This document shows positions 18,129-27,683 of a stretch of 64,000 nt of DNA, one piece after another; within the stretch, counting starts at the first letter, position 1, and every line of letters begins with the position of its first letter. The notes below the pieces were generated by a model. That model saw nothing but the letters and a program-made list of their open reading frames with translations. It made no database searches and had not been told where the DNA came from. The position numbers and the translations under genes are program-made. The stretch spans positions 241,509 to 305,508 of the forward strand of contig NZ_PVNE01000001.1 of the NCBI RefSeq assembly GCF_003001905.1. The letters are read 5' to 3'. Origin of the DNA: Planifilum fimeticola. Its GTDB lineage: Bacteria; Bacillota; Bacilli; Thermoactinomycetales; DSM-44946.

Positions 18129-19298
18129 TCACGGGTCATGTTTTCTTTGCGCAGAGGACCGGATCGGCAGCCGGCTGATGGCGACCGCTCCCCGGAAAAA
18201 GCGGCAGACGGACCGCTCCAGCAGTTCCCCGCCCCGCTTCATGGCTTCCTCCAAAGGCATCGGACCGTCGACGATGGGCAACACCGCCGCCATTCCCTCC
18301 CTTTGAAGCCGTTCCGCACCCTCGCCGACGGCCCCGGCAAAGGCGATAACGGGCACTCTGTGCCGCTTGGCCATCCGCGCCAATCCCACCGGCGCCTTCC
18401 CGTGGAGAGACTGGCCGTCCATGCGTCCTTCACCCGTCAATACGAGATCGCTATTGGCGATTTTCTCCTCGAGGCCCATCACCCGGGCGATCAAGGGAAA
18501 GCCGGGAACGAGCTCCGCGCCGCAGAAGGCGACGAGGGCCGCACCCACGCCCCCGGCAGCTCCTCCTCCGGGAAGGTTGGAGACCGGTTTTGCGGCGGCA
18601 TCCAGCAGGCGGGCATAATGCTCCATCCCCGCCGCCAGCCGGGGGAGCATCTGTGGACCGGCTCCCTTTTGCGGGGCGAAGACGGGAACCGCCCCTTCGG
18701 GTCCCGTGAGCGGATTGTCCACATCGCAGGCGACGACGATCCGCGTGTGAAAAATCCGGGGGTCGATCCCGGACGCGTCGATCCGCTCCACCAGACCGAG
18801 CGCCTGTCCCCCCGGGGGAACGTCCCGCCCCTCCCGGTCGAGGAGGCGCACCCCGAGCGCCTGCAAAAGGCCGATCCCCCCGTCTACCGTGGCACTGCCT
18901 CCCAGTCCGATCACGATCTCCGGAGGGTTGTGCTTCAAGGCGTCGCGCAGCAGTTCCCCCGTTCCCCGGGAGGTCGCCCGCCACGGGTCCCGCTTCCCTG
19001 TCGGAACCAGCGGCAGACCCGACGCCGCCGCCACCTCCAGCACGACCCGGCCGTCGGCGAGCAAACCGTAGGCCGCCTCCACCGGATCCCCCAAGGGACC
19101 CGTCACCCGGAGAAACACCTTCTTCCCTCCGCAGGCCCGGATCAGGGCGTCCACCGTACCCTCCCCGCCGTCGGCCAGAAGAACCTGCTCCACCTCCACG
19201 GAGGAAAGGGCTGCGCGCAGACCGGCGGCCATCCGGGCCCCCGCCTCCATACTGCTCATGCTTCCCTTGAACGAATCGGGAGCGATCAAAACGCGCAA
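18129..19298 (-). CDS. Glycerate kinase (GarK/GlxK type)
   Basis: The protein has 389 residues from a TTG at 19298 with AAAGGAG 8 nt upstream; an in-frame GTG at 19316 precedes that ribosome site. Family motifs are IAPDSFKGSMSSMEAG, LADGGEGTVDALI, GLGGSATVDGGIGLLQALG and LVLTGEGRMDGQSLHGK. It phosphorylates D-glycerate to 2-phosphoglycerate (2-glycerate-kinase family), feeding photorespiration-like or glucarate/serine catabolism. The CoA-binding protein gene lies just upstream (35-bp gap) and may be co-transcribed. Confidence 0.9.
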   Translation of the reverse strand: MRVLIAPDSFKGSMSSMEAGARMAAGLRAALSSVEVEQVLLADGGEGTVDALIRACGGKKVFLRVTGPLGDPVEAAYGLLADGRVVLEVAAASGLPLVPTGKRDPWRATSRGTGELLRDALKHNPPEIVIGLGGSATVDGGIGLLQALGVRLLDREGRDVPPGGQALGLVERIDASGIDPRIFHTRIVVACDVDNPLTGPEGAVPVFAPQKGAGPQMLPRLAAGMEHYARLLDAAAKPVSNLPGGGAAGGVGAALVAFCGAELVPGFPLIARVMGLEEKIANSDLVLTGEGRMDGQSLHGKAPVGLARMAKRHRVPVIAFAGAVGEGAERLQREGMAAVLPIVDGPMPLEEAMKRGGELLERSVCRFFRGAVAISRLPIRSSAQRKHDP

Positions 19299-19333
19299 TT
19301 TCCCTTCTCCTTTCACCCCTCAGCGGACGAAGT

Positions 19334-19750
19334 TCACCGCTTGCCGATCAAAATGGCGTGTTCCACCTTGATACAGCGATCCATGATCACCGTCATGCCG
19401 TGGGATTTCGCGTATTCGTACGCCTCCTCGTTGACAACCCCCAGCTGGGCCCACAGCACATCGGCACCGATCTCCACCGCCTCGCGGGCGATTTCCGGAA
19501 GAAACTCGCTCCTCCGAAAAACGTTGACGATATCCACGTGGCCTTCGATTTCCTTCAGGGAACCGACGGCTTTGACGCCCAGGGCTTCTTTGATCCGCGG
19601 GTTGACCGGAATGATCTCATATCCCGCCTCCTGCATGGCTTTGGACACCTGATAGGAGGTGCGCTCCGGATTGTCCGACAGACCGACGACGGCGATCCGC
19701 CGCTTCGTTTCCAAAATCCGCTTGATTTCTTCACGACTCGGGTTTTCCAC
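19334..19750 (-). CDS. CoA-binding domain protein (YneT/YccU-like)
   Basis: 138 residues from the GTG at 19750; the ATG at 19759 directly abuts AAAGGGG and is less likely, and relatives usually start MENPSR. The Rossmann CoA-binding fold shows IAVVGLSDNPERTSYQVSKA, IIPVNPRIKEALG and VDIVNVFRRSEFLPEIAREA. Relatives bind CoA without a known catalytic role. It likely shares a transcript with the glycerate kinase gene. Confidence 0.83.
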   Translation of the reverse strand: MENPSREEIKRILETKRRIAVVGLSDNPERTSYQVSKAMQEAGYEIIPVNPRIKEALGVKAVGSLKEIEGHVDIVNVFRRSEFLPEIAREAVEIGADVLWAQLGVVNEEAYEYAKSHGMTVIMDRCIKVEHAILIGKR

Positions 19751-20206
19751 CCTTGCCATCCCCTTTCACTCTTGTTGCACCCTTATTGTATCGCACTTTT
19801 CCGCAGATGTTCAGGGCAAGGACGGATCAAGCGCGGAGCGGCCTTAGAATCGGTAAAATCCTGTGCATCCGTCGGTCCATTTTAGAAAAACGAAATGCCC
19901 AAGGCCCCTCCTCCCCGGCATCGGCGGATGATTTCATCCGCCCTGCGTCAGGTTGCACGCATCAGCAAAAAGTTTCCTTTTTTGGTGTATTAATCGGATT
20001 GGAAGAAACAAACTATTTTTGATTTACGAAAATAAGGGAATAATAGTAGAAACGGAAGATCTTGTCTTTTCGCCGGATCGATCCGTTTCCGCTGCACTGC
20101 GAAGACCCGTCCGGGTCATCCTGCGGTCCCGTTCCCGTGTCCGTTGCGAGGGAGTTTGTTCACCAGCTTTTTCCGTGCAGCGGGAAAACAAAAAGAGGTG
20201 AGACCC
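19751..20206. other. 456-bp intergenic region with palindrome ahead of prkA
   Basis: No gene is supported here. A perfect palindrome, GGCGGATGA-TT-TCATCCGCC at 19923-19942, has no T tract on either strand, so it is more likely an operator or cruciform than a terminator. The 200 bp before prkA are AT-rich, as expected for a sporulation promoter, but I could not fix -10 and -35 elements. Confidence 0.4.
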
Positions 20207-22102
20207 ATGGCGTTTTTGGACAAACTGAGCATTTATCAGCGGCAGGAGGCGTCGCTGAAATGGGAGGGCACGTTCCGGGACTATCTGGAGATGGTCAAAG
20301 AGCGGCCCCACATCGCCCAGCACGCCCACGCCCGCATCTATCGGATGATCCGGGACGCCGGGGTGGAGGAATCCGGTGATCGTCGAATCTACAAATTTTT
20401 CAGCGAAGAACTGTTCGGTTTGGAAGATACCATCCGAACCCTGGTGGAAGAATACTTTCAACCTTCGGCGGAACGGTTGGACGTCCGCAAGCGCCTGCTG
20501 CTCCTGATGGGCCCCGTCAGCGGAGGAAAGTCCACGATCGTTTCCCTGCTGAAGCGAGGATTGGAGAAGTATACCCGCACCGATGCCGGCGCCGTTTACG
20601 GAATCAAAGGATGCCCCATGCACGAGGAACCCCTTCACCTGATTCCGGAAGAGCTTCGGACTGAATTTTCCGAAGAGTACGGCGTCCAGATCGAGGGCAC
20701 CCTGTGTCCGGTTTGCCGCCATCGCCTGGATACCGAGTGGGAAGGGGACATCGGGCAAGTTCCGGTGGAGCGCGTCCTGTTTTCCGAAGAGCGGCGGGTG
20801 GGCATCGGCACCTTCGCCCCCTCCGACCCCAAATCCCAAGACATCTCCGAATTGACCGGAAGCATCGATTTCTCCACGATCGCCACCTACGGATCGGAAT
20901 CGGACCCCCGGGCTTACCGCTTTGACGGCGAACTGAACATCGCCAACCGGGGAATGATGGAATTCCAGGAAATGCTCAAGTGTGATGAAAAGTTCCTGTG
21001 GAACCTGCTTTCCCTCACCCAGGAGGGCAATTTCAAGGCCGGCCGCTTCGCCCTGATCTCCGCGGACGAGCTGGTGATCGCCCACACGAACGAGGCGGAA
21101 TATCGCCATTTCATCAGCAACAAGAAAAACGAGGCCCTCCATTCCCGGATCATCGTCATCAAGGTTCCCTACAACCTGCGGGTGAGCCAGGAGGAGCGGA
21201 TCTACCGCAAGATGATCCGTCAAAGCAATCTGAACCGAGTGCACATCGCCCCCCACGCCCTCTGGACGGCGGCCGTCTTCTCCGTCCTGACCCGGCTGAA
21301 GGATTCCAAACAGCCCAACATGGATCGCCTGAAAAAAATGCGCCTGTACGACGGACAGGAGGTGGAAGGCGTCTCCGCCAAACAGGTGGAGGAATTGAAG
21401 AAGGAATTCCCTGACGAGGGGATGTCGGGGATCGACCCCCGCTATGTGATGAACCGAATCTCCAGCGCCCTGATCGAGGGCGGGAAAAACTGCATCAACG
21501 CCCTGGATATCCTCCGTTCCCTCAAAAGCGGCCTGGACCAGCATCCGTCCATCACCCCGGAAGAGAAAGAGCAGGCCCTCAACCTGATCTCCGTCGCCCG
21601 GGCCGAATACGACGAGGTGGCCAAGAACGAAGTCCAGAAGGCCTTTGTCTACTCCTTCGAGGAATCGGCGCGCACGCTTCTCAACAATTACCTGGACAAC
21701 GTGGAGGCCTACTGCGGCGGCCACCGGTTGAAGGATCCCCTCACCGGCGAAACGCTCGATCCCGACGAAAAACTGATGCGCTCCATCGAAGAGCAGATCG
21801 GCATCACGGAAAACGGAAAACGCGCCTTCCGGGAGGAAATCCTGATCCGCATCTCCTATTACGCCCGCAAGGGCAAAACCTTCGACTACACTTCTCACCC
21901 GCGCTTGAAGGAAGCGATCGAGAAAAAGCTGTTCAGCGACCTGAAGGACGTGGTGAAAATCACCACCTCCAGCAAAACTCCGGATGAAACCCAGCTGAAA
22001 CGAGTGAACGAAGTCGTTTCCCGACTGATCGATCATCACGGATACTGCGCCGTCTGCGCCAACGACCTGTTGACCTATGTGGGCAGTCTGCTCAACCGTT
22101 GA
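20207..22102 (+). CDS. prkA: PrkA serine protein kinase / AAA-type ATPase
   Basis: 631 residues, the same length as the B. subtilis protein. The AAA+ core has Walker A GPVSGGKST (about 102-110); the C-terminal third is the PrkA kinase-like domain. In spore formers PrkA acts early in sporulation, and homologs have both kinase and protease-like activity. The ATG at 20207 follows AGAGGTG; an upstream in-frame ATG lacks a ribosome site. First gene of a prkA-yhbH-spoVR unit (20-nt gap to yhbH). Confidence 0.93.
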   Translation: MAFLDKLSIYQRQEASLKWEGTFRDYLEMVKERPHIAQHAHARIYRMIRDAGVEESGDRRIYKFFSEELFGLEDTIRTLVEEYFQPSAERLDVRKRLLLLMGPVSGGKSTIVSLLKRGLEKYTRTDAGAVYGIKGCPMHEEPLHLIPEELRTEFSEEYGVQIEGTLCPVCRHRLDTEWEGDIGQVPVERVLFSEERRVGIGTFAPSDPKSQDISELTGSIDFSTIATYGSESDPRAYRFDGELNIANRGMMEFQEMLKCDEKFLWNLLSLTQEGNFKAGRFALISADELVIAHTNEAEYRHFISNKKNEALHSRIIVIKVPYNLRVSQEERIYRKMIRQSNLNRVHIAPHALWTAAVFSVLTRLKDSKQPNMDRLKKMRLYDGQEVEGVSAKQVEELKKEFPDEGMSGIDPRYVMNRISSALIEGGKNCINALDILRSLKSGLDQHPSITPEEKEQALNLISVARAEYDEVAKNEVQKAFVYSFEESARTLLNNYLDNVEAYCGGHRLKDPLTGETLDPDEKLMRSIEEQIGITENGKRAFREEILIRISYYARKGKTFDYTSHPRLKEAIEKKLFSDLKDVVKITTSSKTPDETQLKRVNEVVSRLIDHHGYCAVCANDLLTYVGSLLNR

Positions 22103-22122
22103 CCCCAAGGGAGGGATGCGCC

Positions 22123-23286
22123 ATGACGGCAGAGCGTCTTTTTTTCCTTTCCCGGGATGACTGGTCCCTTCACCGAAAAGGCCAACTGGACCAGATGCGC
22201 CACCAGGAAAGGGTTCGAGAGGCGATCCGCGAGAACCTCTCCGACTTGATCTCCGAAGAATCGATCATTCTCAACCGGAACGGCCAGAAGGTGAAAGTGC
22301 CGATCCGCACCCTGGAAGAAGTTCGCTTCCGCTTCAACCGGGACAAACAGTCCCACGTCGGCCAAGGGGATGGAACGGGCCAACCCGGTGACACCATCGG
22401 CAGGGCGGCCCCCGGCACCGGTCAGGGCTTTGGCGCCGGCGACCAACCCGGCGAAGACATCTATGAAGCGGAAGTTTCGGAGGAAGAGCTGGCGGCCATC
22501 GTCTTCGAGGGATGGGAGCTTCCCGATCTGAAGCAAAAGGAGGAAGACCAACTCCCCGCGGAGCGCCCGGTCTTTGACGACATCCGCAAACGGGGGCTTA
22601 TGGGAAACCTGGACAAGAAGCGAACCTACCTGGAAAGCCTCAAGCGCTCCCTGCGGGAGGGGAGCGCTTCCCCGACCCTTCGGCCGGAGGACCTGCGGTT
22701 CAAAACCTGGAACGAGAAGGAGCTGCCCCAATCCAAGGCGGCCGTGTTCGCCATGATGGATACCTCCGGCTCCATGGGAACCTTTCACAAGTGGATGGCC
22801 AGGGCCTTCTTCCACTGGATGGTCAAATTTCTCAAGACCCGGTATCCCCACGTGGAGACCGTGTTTCTGGCCCACCACACCGAAGCGATGCAGGTGACGG
22901 AGGAACAATTTTTCCACCGGGTCGAAAGCGGGGGAACCCGCTGTTCATCGGTGTACGAGTTGGCGCTGCAGCTGATCGAAACCCGCTATCCCGCGCATCG
23001 GTACAATCTGTACGCCTACCATTTCACCGACGGAGACAACTTGACCAGCGACAACGAACCGACGGTGGAACTGACCCGGCGTCTCATCGAGAGCTGCAAC
23101 CGGGTGGGTTACGGGGAAATCAATCCCAACGCCCGCTCCAACACCCTGATGCAACACATGCGGTCCATCAAGCATCCGGCCTTTGTCACGGCCACTTTCC
23201 GTTCCAAAGAAGACATCCATCCGGCTCTGAAGCGGTTTTTCTCCCGCGCCGACGGCGAAGGGGGGAGCCGGAATGCAATTCGTTGA
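22123..23286 (+). CDS. yhbH: YhbH/YeaH family sporulation protein (DUF444)
   Basis: 387 residues with the DUF444 architecture. The N-terminus is charged, and a glycine-rich linker around residue 90 (GQGDGTGQPGDTIGRAAPG) follows. The C-terminal von Willebrand A-like fold has FAMMDTSGSMGTFHKWMAR and the later ESGGTRCSSVYELAL. In B. subtilis yhbH is sporulation-induced; in Gram-negatives the homolog works with the PrkA homolog. The ATG at 22123 follows GGGAGG; the gene overlaps spoVR by 14 nt. Confidence 0.9.
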   Translation: MTAERLFFLSRDDWSLHRKGQLDQMRHQERVREAIRENLSDLISEESIILNRNGQKVKVPIRTLEEVRFRFNRDKQSHVGQGDGTGQPGDTIGRAAPGTGQGFGAGDQPGEDIYEAEVSEEELAAIVFEGWELPDLKQKEEDQLPAERPVFDDIRKRGLMGNLDKKRTYLESLKRSLREGSASPTLRPEDLRFKTWNEKELPQSKAAVFAMMDTSGSMGTFHKWMARAFFHWMVKFLKTRYPHVETVFLAHHTEAMQVTEEQFFHRVESGGTRCSSVYELALQLIETRYPAHRYNLYAYHFTDGDNLTSDNEPTVELTRRLIESCNRVGYGEINPNARSNTLMQHMRSIKHPAFVTATFRSKEDIHPALKRFFSRADGEGGSRNAIR

Positions 23287-24628
23287 CATGGAACGGCTGG
23301 AACGGGCGATTGAAGAGATCACGGAACGGGCCCTGGCCTCCGGGCTCGACTTTTTCCCGATGCGATACGAAATCACTCCGCCGGACATCCTCTACTCCAT
23401 CGGCGCCTACGGAATGCCCACCCGGTTTTCCCACTGGAGTTTCGGCAAAGCCTACTACCGGATGAAAACCGATTACGATTACGGCCTGAGCAAGATCTAC
23501 GAGCTGGTGATCAATTCCAATCCCTGTTACGCCTTTCTGCTGGAATCCAACTCCCTGCTCCAAAACAAGCTGATTGTCGCCCACGTCCTGGGCCACAGCG
23601 ACTTTTTCAAAAACAACGCCTATTTTTCCCTCACCAACCGGAACATGGTGGAAAGCATGGCGGTCACCGCCCGCCGCATTCGCGCCTACGAAGAACAATA
23701 CGGTCGGAAAACGGTGGAAACCTTCCTGGACGCCGTCCTGTCCATCAACGAACACGTCGATCCCCACACCGTCTTCCGGGACGGCACCCCCACCGGTTAC
23801 CGCCCCCAATCTCCGGAAGACCCGGGCGGCGGAGAACCGATGGGAGCCGCCGATTCCTCCCGGGAGGAGGCGCAGGCAAAGGGCTCCGCTTTGGGCCCGG
23901 CCCAATCGCCGAAGGAAGAAAAAGACCTGGTCCGCTTCATCGCCGACCGCTCGCCCATCCTGGAGGGATGGGAACGGGAAATCATGTACCGGCTACGGGA
24001 AGAGATGCTGTATTTCTGGCCCCAGCTGGAGACCAAGATCATGAATGAAGGATGGGCCACCTTCTGGCACGTGCAGATTCTGCGGGAAATGGACCTCGAT
24101 GAGGAGGAGGCCGTCGAATTCGCCGCCATGCACTCCCGGCTCATCCAACCCCCGGTTACGGGAATCAATCCCTATCTGCTGGGATGGAAGATGTTTGTCT
24201 GGTTGGACCGGAACCTGGGCCGGGAAGCCGTCTTCGACATCCGGGCCACCGAGTCCGACGTCTCCTTCCTGCGCAACTATCTGAACAAAGAATTGGCCGA
24301 GGAGATGGATCTCTTTGTCTTCCGCCGCAGCGGCGAACATTGGAGAATCACCTCCAAGGATGTGGAGGAAGTGCGGGAACACCTCATCCGCTCCCGCATC
24401 AACGGAGGATACCCCTACATCGTGGCCTGCGACGACAACTACCAAAACCGAGGGGAGCTCTACCTGCTCCACCGCTACGACGGAACCGAACTGGACACCC
24501 GTTACATCGCCAAAACGCTCCCGATGGTCTATCGCCTCTGGGGACGTCCCGTCCACCTGGAAACGGTGATCAGCGACCAAAACGTCCGCTACACCTGGGA
24601 CGGCAAAAAGCTGTCCCACCGGGTGTGA
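23273..24628 (+). CDS. spoVR: Stage V sporulation protein R
   Basis: This 451-residue SpoVR family protein has the conserved RFSHWSFGKAYYRMKTDYDY, VAHVLGHSDFFKNN and MNEGWATFWH segments. In B. subtilis it is needed for cortex formation. An insert at about 180-220 (EDPGGGEPMGAADSSREEA) is low-complexity. It starts at the ATG at 23273 inside the end of yhbH, with GGGGGGAG upstream, so the two are translationally coupled. Confidence 0.93.
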   Translation: MQFVDMERLERAIEEITERALASGLDFFPMRYEITPPDILYSIGAYGMPTRFSHWSFGKAYYRMKTDYDYGLSKIYELVINSNPCYAFLLESNSLLQNKLIVAHVLGHSDFFKNNAYFSLTNRNMVESMAVTARRIRAYEEQYGRKTVETFLDAVLSINEHVDPHTVFRDGTPTGYRPQSPEDPGGGEPMGAADSSREEAQAKGSALGPAQSPKEEKDLVRFIADRSPILEGWEREIMYRLREEMLYFWPQLETKIMNEGWATFWHVQILREMDLDEEEAVEFAAMHSRLIQPPVTGINPYLLGWKMFVWLDRNLGREAVFDIRATESDVSFLRNYLNKELAEEMDLFVFRRSGEHWRITSKDVEEVREHLIRSRINGGYPYIVACDDNYQNRGELYLLHRYDGTELDTRYIAKTLPMVYRLWGRPVHLETVISDQNVRYTWDGKKLSHRV

Positions 24629-24692
24629 GGAAAGACGATATTCGGGAGAATCCCGGGTCATGCGCCGGATTTGAAACAGAAAAGGACCCTTT

Positions 24693-24732
24693 GGCCCCCT
24701 GCCATCCTCCCAAGGGCAGGGGACCGTTTTTT
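24693..24732 (+). terminator. Terminator of the prkA-yhbH-spoVR operon
   Basis: GGCCCCCTGCC and GGCAGGGGACC form an 11-bp stem with one mismatch, followed by GTTTTTT, about 65 nt after spoVR. Confidence 0.8.
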
Positions 24733-24890
24733 GCGAAAAGCTTTGCTTTTCCTCTCTTTTTTCGCAGCGAAGGCGGCATGACTCCATCCGCCTGTTTTCG
24801 CACCGTGCCCCCCACGTGATCCGGCAGGATGAGGAAGCGCTTTTACTTTGTGGGAAAGGCTCTTCCCATAAAGATGAGCCCTCCCATCAA

Positions 24891-26450
24891 CTACTCCCAT
24901 CGCGGCCGCACGTTTTTCTCCTTGATCTTCCGGTTCACTTCCTCGATCATCTGCTGTCCCCCGCTCTCCAGATACCGGCGTACGGCCCGGTCCCACGCGG
25001 ACAGGGGCAGGTCGCCGGTGATCATTTTGGCCTGTTCATTCAACAGATCCCGGGTAATCTTCAGTCCGATCCGCGCTTCGGTCTCGGAATATACCTGGTG
25101 AATCGGGTTCAGCCAGTGACGGGTCTCCGCATGCATTTTCTCCAGTTCTTCCGCCAGTTCTTTAAAGGCGCTGTTCTTGTAGGTCAGGGAATAACGGTTC
25201 GCCTCGTCACTCGGAGCCCACATTTTGTTGTCAAGGAGATAATGCCAAGGGGCCATTCCCTTGGTCCGCTCCGTAATAACCGGCCGACCGTCGACCATGT
25301 GGTACCCTTTCCCTTCGTGCCCGTACATCCAATCGAAGTCTTCATTGTCCGGATTTCTCTCCTCCCAGGAATAAAACCGGCGACCAAAATCGATGATCTC
25401 CAAAATCCGGCGAACTTTTCCGGGTTCATCCTTCAGCTTGGCGGAAAGTGCGTTCATCATGTAATAGCCGGAACCGGCGGTATATCCTCTCGAACCGTCC
25501 GGAGCTTCGAAAGGGGGAATGGGTGTAGGATCGGCTTTCGGGTGGATTTTTTGCAGTGCCTCCATATTCGCTTCCGGCATCTCCACGGGACCCCGGACGA
25601 AGATTCCCGCCTTTCCTGCATAAAACTCCTTGACGGCCTCGGTGGGACTATACACCGCGAAGTCTTTGGGAATCGCTCCCTCCTGGTACAGTTCCCGCAT
25701 CATCCGGATAAACTCTTTCCAATGCTCGGTGATGACGCCGGGCACGTATTGCCCCCGCTCGTTTTGGTGATACCATGCGTTCATATCCCAGTAGGCCCCG
25801 AAATGGTAGTGGGGCCACAGATCTTTTCCCAGGACCATCCCGTATGTGTCGTCCTTGCCGTTTCCGTCGGGATCGTTCTTGGTGAACGCGATGGCCACCT
25901 CCTTCAACTCTTCATAGTTGGTAGGCATCTTTAAACCGAGATTGTCCAGCCAGTCCTGGCGGATGACCGGCGTATTCAGGTAATATTTCGGAAAATACTT
26001 GGGGATGGCATAAATCTTCCCATCCACCGTCACGGCGTTCCACACTTCCTGCGGAACAGCTTTCAAGGTGGGATAATCGTCGATGTATTCGTTCAGCGGA
26101 AGGAAAGCCCCCTGCTTCGCCCATCTGAAAAAGTTCGCCCGATCGATCTGGGATTCAAAACCGATGACGTCGGGGATATCCCCGGAAGCCATGCGGGCTG
26201 TCAGTTTCTCCAGATAATCCGTGTAGACTCCGTATTCTCTTTGGTAATCCACTTGGAACTTCTCCTCGATCATCCGTACGCCTTCCCCGTCCTTCGGCGG
26301 AATGTCCCCATACACGAAATCCAGGGAGGTGATCGTATATTTCCCGTTTTCGGGAACCTCCTGCGTCGCCTCCTGGGTGGAACAGGCGGAAATGCCCGAC
26401 GCCAAACTCACAGCCAGCAATCCCGTCAGACACTTACGCCAACCTTTCAT
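24891..26450 (-). CDS. LplA-type extracellular solute-binding lipoprotein
   Basis: 519 residues from the ATG at 26450, with GGAGG 8 nt upstream. The lipoprotein signal peptide ends GISAC. The mature protein has the features of the large LplA family: RMASGDIPDVIGFE, NEYIDDYPTLKAVP, a calcium-binding-like NDPDGNGKDDTYG loop and the DNEDFDWMYG segment. These proteins feed oligosaccharides to LplBC-type permeases. No permease gene lies nearby, so this one is an orphan. The long C-terminal charged tail is usual. Confidence 0.85.
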   Translation of the reverse strand: MKGWRKCLTGLLAVSLASGISACSTQEATQEVPENGKYTITSLDFVYGDIPPKDGEGVRMIEEKFQVDYQREYGVYTDYLEKLTARMASGDIPDVIGFESQIDRANFFRWAKQGAFLPLNEYIDDYPTLKAVPQEVWNAVTVDGKIYAIPKYFPKYYLNTPVIRQDWLDNLGLKMPTNYEELKEVAIAFTKNDPDGNGKDDTYGMVLGKDLWPHYHFGAYWDMNAWYHQNERGQYVPGVITEHWKEFIRMMRELYQEGAIPKDFAVYSPTEAVKEFYAGKAGIFVRGPVEMPEANMEALQKIHPKADPTPIPPFEAPDGSRGYTAGSGYYMMNALSAKLKDEPGKVRRILEIIDFGRRFYSWEERNPDNEDFDWMYGHEGKGYHMVDGRPVITERTKGMAPWHYLLDNKMWAPSDEANRYSLTYKNSAFKELAEELEKMHAETRHWLNPIHQVYSETEARIGLKITRDLLNEQAKMITGDLPLSAWDRAVRRYLESGGQQMIEEVNRKIKEKNVRPRWE

Positions 26451-26693
26451 CGCGGCAACCTCCAAAAGAGTGGCTTTTTTAAACAATTCTACAATTTGAT
26501 GCTAACTCCTTTCGAAAAAAGCCTGATGACTGGACTAAGGAAGTCCCACTCTCCCATTGACCGTACATCCGTGCGCCCCTTGACGCACGGCGCAAACCCG
26601 CGTGATGTCACTTCGACTTGTCAACAATTCCGGGGAATACCGGATGGGCCCCTCATATGCAAACCCTGCCGAATCCCCTTTATCGCCCTCCGC
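26451..26693. other. Intergenic region upstream of the LplA-type gene
   Basis: The segment between the lipoprotein gene start and the terminator at 26694 is AT-rich near the gene. It shows no supported coding region and no clear operator. Confidence 0.3.
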
Positions 26694-26724
26694 ATAAAGA
26701 AAGCGGGGAAAGGGTGTCCCCGCT
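26694..26724 (-). terminator. Terminator of the YrzF-like kinase gene
   Basis: AGCGGGGA (26702-26709) and TCCCCGCT (26717-26724) pair; on the minus strand the tail reads TTCTTTA. It lies immediately past the stop at 26731. Confidence 0.75.
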
Positions 26725-26730
26725 CCGTGG

Positions 26731-27396
26731 TCATTTCTTGATAAACGGCAAAAACCGCCGCCCGAAATCGCTGACGGAAAAATCCCCCGCGACTTGGCGG
26801 TAATAGGTCTTCTTCACCACCTCGATCAACCAGACGGGAATCTTTCGGCCGGCGATCAGGGGGTAAAATTTGCGGTACGCCTGGACCAAATGGTCCCAGC
26901 GCCCGTCATTTCCGGGTTTCACGTATTCGGAGACGTCCAGCAGCTTGGCGCGCCCCTGCTGGAGAAGCACGTTTTTCAGGTGGATGTCGCGGGGATTGAG
27001 CCCCGCCCGACGGGCATAGTCCCGGGCTTTCTCCACATCGTCGATCGCCTGCTCCGGAATGGGAATCCCTTTGACCAGGCAGTCATAAAGGGTGGGGCCC
27101 TCCTCGTAGCTCAACACAAGATAAAAACTCCCCTTCCCGTAACAGACCGGGAAATAGGGAGACCGTCCCAGTCGCCGGTAGGCGGCATATTCATTTTCCC
27201 TGGATTGACTGCGCCCCTCGGCATACACCTTAAACGCCAACCGCGGAAAATCGGGATAGCGAACCACCACCGCATCGGTACCCGTCCCGACCACTGTCAG
27301 GGGCGGTGGGACGGACACGACGCTGACGGGATGATTATCCGGATTGGCTTCGATGCGGATTTTTTTCAACAAGGGTTCGATCGACTGCCAAGACAT
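26731..27396 (-). CDS. YrzF/YbdM-like serine/threonine kinase-fold protein
   Basis: 221 residues from the ATG at 27396, preceded by GGGAGAG; the longer upstream frame lacks a ribosome site. Kinase landmarks are LAFKVYAE (beta-3 Lys), RENEYAAYRRLGRSPYFPV, YLVLSYEEGPTLYDCL (hinge) and LNPRDIHLKNVLLQ (HRD-like loop), then KLLDVSEYVKPG in place of DFG. The atypical DVS motif leaves activity open. Bacillus relatives are described as protein-kinase-like. Monocistronic, divergent from the DUF3054 gene. Confidence 0.78.
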   Translation of the reverse strand: MSWQSIEPLLKKIRIEANPDNHPVSVVSVPPPLTVVGTGTDAVVVRYPDFPRLAFKVYAEGRSQSRENEYAAYRRLGRSPYFPVCYGKGSFYLVLSYEEGPTLYDCLVKGIPIPEQAIDDVEKARDYARRAGLNPRDIHLKNVLLQQGRAKLLDVSEYVKPGNDGRWDHLVQAYRKFYPLIAGRKIPVWLIEVVKKTYYRQVAGDFSVSDFGRRFLPFIKK

Positions 27397-27683
27397 GATG
27401 TTCTCTCCCTGTTCGTGATGCGGAGTTCGGCTCCACTCCCGCGCGCCCGCCGCCGGGACGCCCCCTTCCCGCAGCCTTTTTCCGACCAGCGATAATTGAG
27501 AGAGCCATTGTTCCCTAATACACCTTTCCTCTTCCCTGCAAACGAAAAACCCCATTTCCCATCAATCTTTTTCCAATTCACTCCCCCGGCAAGCAAACGT
27601 TTATGCAATTGACAAGGGAGCAATCGTCACCGTCCGTTCATTTTCGCTATACTGAAAGGTGAACTGTGAAAGGAGGGAAGGGG

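Noticed and set aside
20024..22108. Open frame of 694 codons antisense to prkA
   Set aside because: It is the GC-rich mirror frame of prkA; its residue use (His, Gly, Val, Phe, Asp rich) is typical of an antisense frame and it has no domain or ribosome site.
27609..27654. Promoter TTGACA...TATACT upstream of the DUF3054 gene
   Set aside because: The two hexamers are about 33 nt apart, far beyond the 16-18 nt required.
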